Shown: one piece after another, positions 1 to 6,221 of the stretch
Layout of the letters: each line of letters starts with the position of its first letter
Numbering within the stretch: position 1 is the first letter of the stretch
Assembly (NCBI GenBank): GCA_013043085.1
Contig: JABDOU010000059.1
Coordinates: forward strand, 1 to 6,221
Origin: Acidimicrobiia bacterium
GTDB lineage: Bacteria > Actinomycetota > Acidimicrobiia > Spongiisociales > SHLN01
Length of the DNA stretch: 6,221 bases
Direction of reading: 5' to 3'
Translations under genes and position numbers: made by a program
Notes under the pieces: generated by a model
The model's input: only the letters and a program-made list of their open reading frames with translations
Told to the model about the DNA's origin: nothing
The model's database searches: none

Positions 1-93
1 TCGACCGCCGAAGCCCAACAAGCGGTCTCAGACGCGGTCATTCGTGTGATCGACAGCCTCGAAACCGACAACGTGCTGTATGAAGTGACGTGA
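1..93 (+). CDS. C-terminal end of a probable D-3-phosphoglycerate dehydrogenase (2-hydroxyacid dehydrogenase family), 5' truncated by window
   Basis: Frame 1 is open from the first base and ends with TGA at 91-93, giving 30 residues that begin STAEAQQAVSDAV and end DNVLYEVT. The opening STAEAQ matches the (G-A-S-T-x-E-A-Q) segment found near the end of the NAD-binding/catalytic core of SerA-type D-isomer-specific 2-hydroxyacid dehydrogenases, just before the last helix that returns to the substrate domain. SerA oxidises 3-phosphoglycerate to 3-phosphohydroxypyruvate, the first step of serine synthesis in the cytoplasm. Its neighbour 40 bases downstream on the same strand is serC, the next enzyme of the pathway, which supports the call. 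If correct, the protein stops soon after the core and lacks the C-terminal ACT regulatory domain of long SerA forms. The fragment is short, so another 2-hydroxyacid dehydrogenase, or an unrelated protein, remains possible. Confidence 0.55.
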   Translation, partial: STAEAQQAVSDAVIRVIDSLETDNVLYEVT

Positions 94-122
94 AACGAGC
101 CCTACGCTTCGTACACCAAAAC

Positions 123-128
123 AAGGAG
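123..128 (+). promoter_or_regulatory. Shine-Dalgarno of serC
   Basis: AAGGAG lies five bases before the ATG at 134, a strong ribosome binding site that fixes the serC start. The rest of the 40-base gap after the upstream TGA (94-133) shows no hairpin with a T-run and no convincing promoter, so serC is probably co-transcribed with the upstream gene. Confidence 0.85.
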
Positions 129-133
129 CAAGC

Positions 134-1210
134 ATGAGAGTTCATAATTTCTGCGCCGGTCCATGTGTGCTCCCCGAGGCAATCTTGCTCGAAGCTCAAT
201 CAGAGTTCGTCGAACTCAACGGCTCCGGAATGTCGCTTCTCGAAATGAGTCATCGGTCGCCGCTCTACGAGGAAATCCACGAGGCGGCCAGAGCGAGAAG
301 CAAAAGCGTTTTCGGCGTCCCGGACGACTTCGAGGTGTTATTCATCCAGGGTGGGGCCATGCTTCAATTCTCGATGGTTCCTATGAACTTCTTGCAAGGC
401 GAAGCGGGCGCCTACGTAGACGCCGGTTCGTGGGGTTCGAAGGCTCTTGCCGACGCCCGGATGTACGGGGAGGCCTATGCCGCATGGAATGGGGATCAGG
501 AGTCGCCATCGCGGATGCCAAACCAGGGAGAGGTCGAGATCAGACCAGGTACTCGCTATCTACATGTCACATCGAATGAGACCATCGGAGGGGTTCGGAT
601 GGTCGAGTGGCCTGAGGTCGAGGTTCCGATGATCGGAGACATGTCTTCGGACTACATGTCTCGTCCGATCCCGTGGGACCGGTTTGACCTCGTCTATGGG
701 GGCGTCCAGAAAAACCTGGGTCCGGCCGGCATGGCGGTTGTGTTCATTCGCACCTCCACGCTCGAGAACACCAGCCGAAATCTCGGAACCTATCTGCGAT
801 ATGACATCCACGCAGACAATCGATCTCTCTTCAACACGCCGCCGGTGTTCACCATTTGGATGACCGGCAAAATGCTCAAGTGGATCGAAGATGAGGGTGG
901 CCTCCCAGAAATGGAAATGCGCACCAAACAGCGAGCGGCACGCATCTATGACACCATCGAGGCCAGCGGTGGGTTTTACACCAGTCCCGTGGCGCGACGG
1001 GATCGCTCTTTGACCAATGTCGTGTTCAATCTGTCAAACGCAGAAATGGAAACCCGATTCGTCGCTCAGGCAGAGAAGAACGATCTCGTCAATCTCAAAG
1101 GCCATCGCAGCGTGGGAGGTGTCCGCGCCAGCCTCTACAACGCGATGCCCATGGAAGGGGTGGAGGCTCTCGTCGCCTTCATGCACGAGTTTCAACGAGA
1201 GAATGGCTAG
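134..1210 (+). CDS. serC: Phosphoserine aminotransferase
   Basis: This cytoplasmic PLP enzyme transfers the amino group of glutamate to 3-phosphohydroxypyruvate, giving phosphoserine for serine synthesis; the family also acts on the 3-hydroxy-4-phospho-oxobutanoate intermediate of vitamin B6 synthesis in some bacteria. The 358-residue length is normal for class V SerC (E. coli about 360). Family landmarks run the full length: NFCAGP at residues 5-10, SHR at 39-41 (Arg41 for substrate carboxylate), Gly73-Gly74 in the PLP phosphate loop, Trp100 stacking position, NET at 148-150, Asp169, and GGVQKNLGPAG with Schiff-base Lys193. FNTPP follows at 233-237 (Asn234, Thr235), then KGHR with His324/Arg325 and Arg331, which bind substrate phosphate. 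The C-terminus (YNAMPMEGVEAL) is intact. It looks like the E. coli/Bacillus-type SerC rather than the divergent mycobacterial type. The start is set by AAGGAG five bases upstream. Its TAG stop shares bases with the pepN stop on the opposite strand. Confidence 0.97.
   Translation: MRVHNFCAGPCVLPEAILLEAQSEFVELNGSGMSLLEMSHRSPLYEEIHEAARARSKSVFGVPDDFEVLFIQGGAMLQFSMVPMNFLQGEAGAYVDAGSWGSKALADARMYGEAYAAWNGDQESPSRMPNQGEVEIRPGTRYLHVTSNETIGGVRMVEWPEVEVPMIGDMSSDYMSRPIPWDRFDLVYGGVQKNLGPAGMAVVFIRTSTLENTSRNLGTYLRYDIHADNRSLFNTPPVFTIWMTGKMLKWIEDEGGLPEMEMRTKQRAARIYDTIEASGGFYTSPVARRDRSLTNVVFNLSNAEMETRFVAQAEKNDLVNLKGHRSVGGVRASLYNAMPMEGVEALVAFMHEFQRENG
1207..1210. other. Interlocked stop codons of convergent serC and pepN (CTAG palindrome)
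   Basis: The four bases CTAG hold both stops: TAG at 1208-1210 on plus ends serC, and TAG read from 1209 to 1207 on minus ends pepN. The genes therefore overlap tail to tail by four bases. No hairpin followed by a T-run was seen just downstream of either stop, so each transcript probably runs into the other gene as antisense RNA, or termination is Rho-dependent or structure-only. Confidence 0.95.
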
Positions 1211-3705
1211 CCGGCCTGCGCAACCGCACGACATCTCATGGCACGCTCGAGTTGATCGGCAGCTTCGCGTAGCTGTCTCACCAGCATCGGCGGGCCCTTG
1301 ATGGTCGACAACATGGTCGCAATCCGATTCCTCACCTCGTCATCGATTCGATACCAGGGGAAAAACACATCGAAATAGCGATCCGCATATTCGTGACCAT
1401 GCTGTGCAAACACCGATGGCAAGCCTTCGAAAAACATTTCAACATAGGGTTCAAGCAGCTCTCGCTGATGTCGCCAGTTGAAGCCACGCATCGCTGCGAG
1501 GTCCATGTAGAGCGAACCGTATCCGTCTCCATGAATCTTTTTCCATGCACGCGATTTTGCATCTACGTTTGGCTGGGCAACCTCGATCGACACCATATTG
1601 CGCAGCCCACGATCGGAATGATCACGCTCGAGCTCCAGGCGAGCCCGATCTTCCCAACCTTGAAGGCCAAACGCCGACCACCGCGTCGCCAGGTTCCAGC
1701 GCATATTTTGATCGACTGCCACGTCGGCGCCGTACGTCCCGTCGAGTATCTCAGCCATCGTTCCAAGGTCTGCAGGCGACGATGCATTCGCAATCATGGC
1801 TCGAAGCCACAGGACACGATCATCGCCCCGCGGCGCAACCTCGAGAGCTTTCAGGCCGGCTGCCACAAAACTCGTCTCAGCGACTGTGATGTCGGCTTCC
1901 GGTGTAAAACGACTGGTCGCGGTCGAAGCAGTGTTTGTCATCAGCCGAATCGAATGAATGTTGGTCTCGGTTGGGCCCTTTTCGTTGACCATGCTGAGGT
2001 AGGCAGCAGACGAGAACTCCTGATCCCGCACCATTTCCCAGAGAGTTGCCCATGTCATCTGCCTCAGCAGCGGATCGTCGATGTCGTTGACTCTTGACGT
2101 GGCAAAGTGCAGCGACGCTTCGTCGAGGTGCACCTTGGCGTAGCCGAGATCGTCGTAGTTGGGGAACACGAATACAGGATCGTTGACCGGTGCTTCGATC
2201 CCAATGGACTCCGAATCGATGATCGCGGGTACCGCCACGGTAGAAAGTACGCCGTCGGCTTCGGTCGTGAACCCGATTCGGACTGTGTGGGGTCGAAGCG
2301 TTGGGTACTCCTCCGCAGCGCTCTGCTCGAGCCGCCAGCCATCTGTGCCTCCCACCATCGCCAGTGTGTTGACGCCTGGAGTTTCGAGCCATGCAGCAGA
2401 CCATGGGGCGAGATCGACCCCACTCCCCAGCGACACGGCCGCAAGGAAGTCCGAAAGGCGGGCGTTCTTGAATGAGAAGTCTCGGAAATAAGCCCGCATT
2501 CCGGCCTGGAACGCATCTTCGCCAACCGTTGCGACCAGCTGTTTGAGAGCAGACGCTCCCTTTCCGTACGTGATGCCGTCGAAGTTCAGAAAGGCGTCCT
2601 CGGTCGAATCGACATCGTCAGCGATCTTGTGGGTGGTGGGCAGCTGATCCTGCTGGTAGGCCCACAGCTTCATGTCGGCGTGAAAATCCTGCCAGGCGCC
2701 ATCGAACGGACTTGCCTGGTCGACCGCCAGGTAGGCCATGTAGCTGGCAAAACTCTCGTTCAGCCAGAGATCGTCCCACCATGTCATCGTGACGAGATCT
2801 CCGAACCACATGTGAGCGAGTTCATGAAAGAACACTTCGGCTCGGCTCAGTCGCTGGTTCTCCGTCGGTGGATCGCGGAATAGATAACTGTCGGCATAGA
2901 CAACGTTGCCGACGTTCTCCATACCCCCCCAGTTGAATTCTGGAACGAAGATCTGGTCATACTTCGTGAATGGGTATGGCGTGTCAAAAAAGTCGGAGAA
3001 GAAATCCATGCCGGCTTTCGTGTAACCGAACAATTCGTCGGCATCGAGGAATTGAATGAGCGAGGCTCTGCAGTACATCGCCATTGGTACACCGTTGTGC
3101 TCGGCCTCGACCTTGACATACGGACCGGCAACCACTGATTGCAAATAGGGACTGAACGGCACTGTTTTCTCGTAAATGCGCCGCACGCGACCATCGGCCA
3201 GTTTCTCTGTGTCGATGACGCGAGAAGCCGTCGTCACCTCCCAGTCTTCCGGTGCGACGATATCGACCTCAAACGTCGCTTTGAGATCCGGCTGATCGAA
3301 GCAAGGAAACAGACGATGAGCCGCGTATGGCTCAAACTGCGTGTAGAGATACTCACCGTCGTCTTCGGGATCAAAGAACTGGTGAAAACCCTCACCCGTG
3401 TGGTCGTAGCGGTTCTCGTATTGAACGCGAACCTCATTGGTTGGGCCAAGTTGCGTGTGCTCGAGGAGGAGACGATCGTCAGCCCTGTTGGGTGTGACAT
3501 CTCCACCATTGACGGACATACGCTCGATATCGCCGCCCGTGAAATCGAGGAAGGCACCAGTCGTACCGGTATACGTGAAACGGATCGTGGTATCTCCGAC
3601 GTAGGTTGCTGCGCCCTTTGAGAGTTCGAGACTCAAGTCATAGGCAACATGAGCGATCGAACCCGCCCGTTCCTCGGCTTCGGTTTTTCGAAGGTTCTCC
3701 GTCAT
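1207..3705 (-). CDS. pepN: Aminopeptidase N, M1 family zinc metallopeptidase
   Basis: PepN removes N-terminal amino acids from oligopeptides, finishing cytoplasmic protein turnover and peptide use. The 832-residue protein is close to actinobacterial PepN (about 860). In order it shows: an N-terminal beta domain (about 1-195) with QFEPYAAHRLFPCFDQPDLK near 123-142; the gluzincin catalytic domain with exopeptidase motif GGMEN (260-264); HELAH with zinc ligands His294 and His298 and catalytic Glu295; third ligand Glu317 in LNES (spacing HExxH-18-E); and transition-state Tyr380 in TYGKGAS. A small beta domain and a long helical ERAP1-like C-terminal domain (about 510-832) follow. No signal peptide or membrane segment is visible, so it is cytosolic. 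The ATG overlaps the gatB TGA as ATGA, with no clear Shine-Dalgarno upstream, implying translation coupled to gatB. A run of seven G on the coding strand falls at the codons for Trp-Gly-Gly of the GGMEN motif; the frame is intact there. Confidence 0.97.
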   Translation of the reverse strand: MTENLRKTEAEERAGSIAHVAYDLSLELSKGAATYVGDTTIRFTYTGTTGAFLDFTGGDIERMSVNGGDVTPNRADDRLLLEHTQLGPTNEVRVQYENRYDHTGEGFHQFFDPEDDGEYLYTQFEPYAAHRLFPCFDQPDLKATFEVDIVAPEDWEVTTASRVIDTEKLADGRVRRIYEKTVPFSPYLQSVVAGPYVKVEAEHNGVPMAMYCRASLIQFLDADELFGYTKAGMDFFSDFFDTPYPFTKYDQIFVPEFNWGGMENVGNVVYADSYLFRDPPTENQRLSRAEVFFHELAHMWFGDLVTMTWWDDLWLNESFASYMAYLAVDQASPFDGAWQDFHADMKLWAYQQDQLPTTHKIADDVDSTEDAFLNFDGITYGKGASALKQLVATVGEDAFQAGMRAYFRDFSFKNARLSDFLAAVSLGSGVDLAPWSAAWLETPGVNTLAMVGGTDGWRLEQSAAEEYPTLRPHTVRIGFTTEADGVLSTVAVPAIIDSESIGIEAPVNDPVFVFPNYDDLGYAKVHLDEASLHFATSRVNDIDDPLLRQMTWATLWEMVRDQEFSSAAYLSMVNEKGPTETNIHSIRLMTNTASTATSRFTPEADITVAETSFVAAGLKALEVAPRGDDRVLWLRAMIANASSPADLGTMAEILDGTYGADVAVDQNMRWNLATRWSAFGLQGWEDRARLELERDHSDRGLRNMVSIEVAQPNVDAKSRAWKKIHGDGYGSLYMDLAAMRGFNWRHQRELLEPYVEMFFEGLPSVFAQHGHEYADRYFDVFFPWYRIDDEVRNRIATMLSTIKGPPMLVRQLREAADQLERAMRCRAVAQAG
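3702..3705 (-). promoter_or_regulatory. ATGA start/stop overlap, gatB to pepN
   Basis: On the minus strand the ATG of pepN (3705-3703) shares two bases with the TGA of gatB (3704-3702). The 20 or so bases before the ATG contain no good Shine-Dalgarno, only a weak GAG in the gatB Leu/Glu codons. Termination-reinitiation by the ribosome finishing gatB is the likely way pepN is translated. Confidence 0.85.
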
Positions 3706-5135
3706 CGCGCCAGCAGCTCACGTGCAAGCTTTGGGTCGGCTTTGCCACCTGAAGCTTTCATCACCTGGCCCACGAGAAAGCCGAGCACTTTCTCGTCACC
3801 CTCGGCCAATTTGGCGGCGGCTTCCTGGTTTTCTGAAAGAACCTTGTCCACGATGTCTTGCAGGGCTCTGACATCGGATACCTGAAGGAGATCGCGAGAC
3901 GTGGCGACCTCGTCAGGCGATCCTTCGCCCGCCAGCACACCGCCGAGAACCTCTTTGGCAGCCGAAGCAGAAAGCATGCCCTCAGCTTGCATCGAAGACA
4001 ATCTTGCGAGGGAAGCGCCTGTGAGCGGCGTATCCGAAATCTCCACGCCGTTCTTCCTCGTCCATGCCATGACTTCGCCCGTGAGCCAATTGGCCGCTGC
4101 TTTCGGATCAGCTCCCGCATCGACCGCCGCCGCAAACAAGGCTCCCGTCTCACCGCGCGCCATCAGCGATGCTGTATCTGCGTCAAGGCCAAGGTCTTCA
4201 TATCGCGATCGAGCCTGGGAGGGAAGTTCGGGAAGCTCTGACTGCACCCGTTGATTCCATGCGGCGTCCACAGCCATTGGCACCAGGTCGGGCTCCGGGA
4301 AGTAGCGATAGTCGAAGGCTTCTTCCTTAGATCTCATACTTTCGGTCTTGCCTGCTCCCTCGTTCCAATGCCTGGTCTCCTGCGTGACCTCACCTCCACC
4401 GGCCAGAACCTCCGATTGCCGCTTGATCTCGTATTCGAGGGCCTGTTGTAGCGATCGCATGGAGTTCATATTTTTGATTTCGACCTTGGTCCCAAAGTCT
4501 GCGGTACCTTCCGGACGCATTGAGATGTTGCCATCGAATCGCATGCTGCCGTCTTCGAGCTTGGCGTCGGACACGCCAAGAGCGAGCACGATCTCACGTA
4601 GTTCGGACACAAAAACCCGGGCTTCGGTCGGTGTACGTATATCGGGTTCGGAAACAATCTCCATCAACGGAGTTCCTGCCCGGTTGAAATCGATCAGAGA
4701 GTACATCGCATCTTGAAGGCGACCACTGTCACCTCCCACATGACTGCTCTTGCCGGTGTCTTCTTCCATGTGGACTCTGGTGACACCGATTCTGCGAACG
4801 CCGGCATCGGTCTCGATATCGAGATGACCGTTCACGCACAGCGGGAGATCGAATTGGGAGATCTGATAGTTCTTTGGCATATCGGGGTAGAAGTAGTTCT
4901 TGCGGGACATCACCGAGTGCGGTGCGATGTCGCAATTGAGCCCGTGGCCAATTCTCATTGCCCACTCCACCGCTTTCTCGTTCAAGACCGGTAACGCGCC
5001 AGGCAAACCAAGACAGACAGGACACACGTTCGTATTCGGATCGGACGCGGTGTCAACCGGACATGCACAAAACATCTTCGAGGCGGTCGAGAGCTCGACG
5101 TGTGTTTCGATTCCAATGACAGCCTCGTAGGTCAT
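3702..5135 (-). CDS. gatB: Aspartyl/glutamyl-tRNA(Asn/Gln) amidotransferase subunit B
   Basis: GatB is the kinase and tRNA-binding subunit of GatCAB. It phosphorylates the side chain of mischarged Glu-tRNA(Gln) or Asp-tRNA(Asn) with ATP, after which ammonia delivered from GatA makes the amide. At 477 residues it is full length. Visible landmarks are GIETHVEL with the active-site Glu10 and His12; a cysteine quartet (Cys23, Cys25, Cys38, Cys41) forming the zinc-knuckle-like site seen in many GatB proteins; and YFYPDMPKNYQISQ (81-94). Next come HMEEDTGK (122-129), DFNRAGTPLMEIVSEPD (149-165), LEDGSMRFDGNIS (193-205) and FDYRYFPEPDL (274-284). The C-terminal helical YqeY-like domain, which contacts the tRNA elbow, ends with GKADPKLARELL. 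The ATG overlaps the gatA stop as ATGA, and no separate strong Shine-Dalgarno is seen. Its presence implies the host makes Gln-tRNA and/or Asn-tRNA by the indirect route. Confidence 0.98.
   Translation of the reverse strand: MTYEAVIGIETHVELSTASKMFCACPVDTASDPNTNVCPVCLGLPGALPVLNEKAVEWAMRIGHGLNCDIAPHSVMSRKNYFYPDMPKNYQISQFDLPLCVNGHLDIETDAGVRRIGVTRVHMEEDTGKSSHVGGDSGRLQDAMYSLIDFNRAGTPLMEIVSEPDIRTPTEARVFVSELREIVLALGVSDAKLEDGSMRFDGNISMRPEGTADFGTKVEIKNMNSMRSLQQALEYEIKRQSEVLAGGGEVTQETRHWNEGAGKTESMRSKEEAFDYRYFPEPDLVPMAVDAAWNQRVQSELPELPSQARSRYEDLGLDADTASLMARGETGALFAAAVDAGADPKAAANWLTGEVMAWTRKNGVEISDTPLTGASLARLSSMQAEGMLSASAAKEVLGGVLAGEGSPDEVATSRDLLQVSDVRALQDIVDKVLSENQEAAAKLAEGDEKVLGFLVGQVMKASGGKADPKLARELLAR
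5132..5135 (-). promoter_or_regulatory. ATGA start/stop overlap, gatA to gatB
   Basis: The gatB ATG (5135-5133) shares bases with the gatA TGA (5134-5132). Both this junction and the gatB-pepN junction carry the identical nine bases CGCGATGAC, each with a terminal Arg CGA codon before the stop. No strong Shine-Dalgarno precedes the ATG, consistent with coupled translation that would keep GatA and GatB near equal amounts. Confidence 0.85.
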
Positions 5136-6221
5136 CGCGGAACCACGCTGGTGGCCAGCCTTGCACGATCGGCGAACGCCGCATGGCGCTCGACTTCGGC
5201 GGCTACGCGAAACATCACGGGCTCGCCGAGGGCGGGAGCGAGGATTTGCACACCGATCGGCAGGCCCGAGGCATCCAAACCCACCGGAACCGACATGCCC
5301 GGATGCCCACTCAGGTTCGACGGAATGGTGCAGATGTCAGACAGGTACATGGCAAGCGGATCCGAGGCCTTTTGGCCCATCCGAAACGCCGTTGTCGGGG
5401 CCGTCGGTGACATCAGCACGTCTACCGTCTCGTATGCACGATTGAAATCTTCGATCACCATCGTGCGCACTCGCTGGGCCTGGGCGTAGTAGGCGTCGTA
5501 GTAGCCGGCTGACAAAGCGTACGTTCCCAGCAGAATGCGACGCTTTACCTCCGGCCCAAAACCGTCACCGCGCGTCTTTGCCATCATCTCTTCGGTGGTC
5601 GTCCCGCTGATTCGCAAGCCATACCGAACACCATCAAAACGGGCCAGGTTGGCCGAACATTCGGCGGGGGCAATCAGGTAGTAAGCCGACAATGCGTAGT
5701 CCACACTCGGCATCGAGATTTCTGTCACCGAAGCCCCGGCGGCTTCTAGCTTTGCAACGATATCGCGGGTTGCAGCAATCACCGATGGGTCATACCCCTC
5801 ACCGCCGAGCATCTCGGAAATCAAACCAACACGAAGACCCTGAACCCCGGCATCGAGACCGGAGCCGACATCGGGTGTTGCGCCCTGATAACTCGTCGAG
5901 TCCATCGGGTCATGGCCCGAGATGACACCGAGCATCAATGCTGCATCTTCGACGGTTCGGGTAAAGGGTCCGATCTGATCGAGCGAAGATGCGAACGCGA
6001 TCAGTCCGTATCTCGAGACCAGTCCGTAGGTGGGTTTCACGCCTACAACTCCGCAGAATGACGCAGGCTGTCGGATCGATCCTCCGGTATCCGAGCCAAG
6101 CGATCCCAGTGCCGAGCCGGCAGCGACAGCGGCCGCAGACCCTCCCGAACTGCCGCCAGGAACGGTCTCAGGATTCCAGGGATTTCGGGTGGGACCGTAA
6201 GCGGAGTTCTCGGTCGAGGAA
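5132..6221 (-). CDS. gatA: Aspartyl/glutamyl-tRNA amidotransferase subunit A, 5' end beyond the window
   Basis: GatA is the glutaminase of GatCAB: it hydrolyses glutamine and channels ammonia to the activated aminoacyl-tRNA on GatB. The minus-strand frame stays open past the GTG at 6040-6038 to the window edge, giving 362 residues of an expected 480 or so. That GTG is an internal Val codon of GVVGVKPTYG, not a start. The amidase signature is complete: PGGSSGGSAAA carries the cis-Ser (codon 6149-6151), and GSDTGGSIRQPA carries the nucleophile Ser (codon 6077-6079). They are 24 residues apart, as in other amidase-signature enzymes. The catalytic Lys lies in the missing N-terminal part. Downstream, KPTYGLVSRYGLIAFASSLD and the C-terminal SGHPGMSVPVG / GLPIGVQI segments are typical of GatA. 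It is the first visible gene of a gatA-gatB-pepN operon; gatC is likely just upstream but is not in view. Confidence 0.98.
   Translation of the reverse strand, partial: SSTENSAYGPTRNPWNPETVPGGSSGGSAAAVAAGSALGSLGSDTGGSIRQPASFCGVVGVKPTYGLVSRYGLIAFASSLDQIGPFTRTVEDAALMLGVISGHDPMDSTSYQGATPDVGSGLDAGVQGLRVGLISEMLGGEGYDPSVIAATRDIVAKLEAAGASVTEISMPSVDYALSAYYLIAPAECSANLARFDGVRYGLRISGTTTEEMMAKTRGDGFGPEVKRRILLGTYALSAGYYDAYYAQAQRVRTMVIEDFNRAYETVDVLMSPTAPTTAFRMGQKASDPLAMYLSDICTIPSNLSGHPGMSVPVGLDASGLPIGVQILAPALGEPVMFRVAAEVERHAAFADRARLATSVVPR

Noticed and set aside
94..133. Possible promoter for serC in the 40-base gap
   Set aside because: No spaced -35/-10 pair is recognisable; only the ribosome binding site is supported.
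163..579. Alternative plus-strand frame of 138 codons inside serC
   Set aside because: It is out of frame with the intact serC, very rich in Arg and Gly, and has no family motif.
1211..1300. Possible serC terminator downstream of its stop
   Set aside because: There are short GC-rich repeats but no convincing hairpin followed by a T-run, and the region codes for the pepN C-terminus.
1393..2097. Open plus-strand frame of 234 codons antisense to pepN
   Set aside because: It lies wholly inside the well-supported pepN gene, has no recognisable domain and reads like low-quality shadow sequence rich in Arg, His and Cys.
3678..3693. Small inverted repeat CTTCG/CGAAG just inside the pepN start
   Set aside because: The stem is only five base pairs with a six-base loop inside coding sequence; this is too weak to claim a regulatory hairpin.
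6038..6040. GTG as the start of a shorter amidase
   Set aside because: The same frame continues upstream with the complete amidase signature including both catalytic serines, so this GTG is an internal Val codon of gatA.

Overview
The window is a compact, fully coding bacterial chromosomal segment of moderately high GC. I see no mobile element, CRISPR array, RNA gene or phage signature. It holds five genes in two convergent blocks. The PepN-type M1 aminopeptidase resembles the Streptomyces/Mycobacterium family, and a GatCAB amidotransferase is present. Together these suggest a Gram-positive-type, high-GC lineage such as Actinomycetota, perhaps a deep-branching one like Acidimicrobiia. That placement is inference from remembered family resemblance, not from a search.

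Left block, plus strand (1-1210): the last 30 codons of a gene that looks like a D-3-phosphoglycerate dehydrogenase (serA-like), a 40-base gap with a clear Shine-Dalgarno, then a complete serC (phosphoserine aminotransferase). If the first call is right, these are consecutive enzymes of the phosphorylated serine pathway in one transcription unit: 3-phosphoglycerate to 3-phosphohydroxypyruvate to phosphoserine.

Right block, minus strand (6221 down to 1207): gatA (amidase subunit, its 5' end beyond the window), gatB (glutamyl/aspartyl-tRNA amidotransferase kinase/tRNA-binding subunit) and pepN (zinc aminopeptidase). Both junctions are 4-base ATGA start/stop overlaps, so the three genes are almost certainly co-transcribed and translationally coupled. 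GatA and GatB, with a GatC presumably encoded further upstream, convert Glu-tRNA(Gln) and/or Asp-tRNA(Asn) to the correct amidated forms. PepN trims N-terminal residues from peptides in the cytoplasm and recycles amino acids.

The two blocks meet tail to tail at a single CTAG palindrome (1207-1210) that supplies the TAG stop codon of both serC and pepN. No intergenic terminator can fit there. There is no gene-free stretch over 300 bases; the only intergenic DNA is 94-133. I do not see a novel system. The points worth a second look are the interlocked stops, the pepN fusion to the gat operon and the gene neighbourhood.
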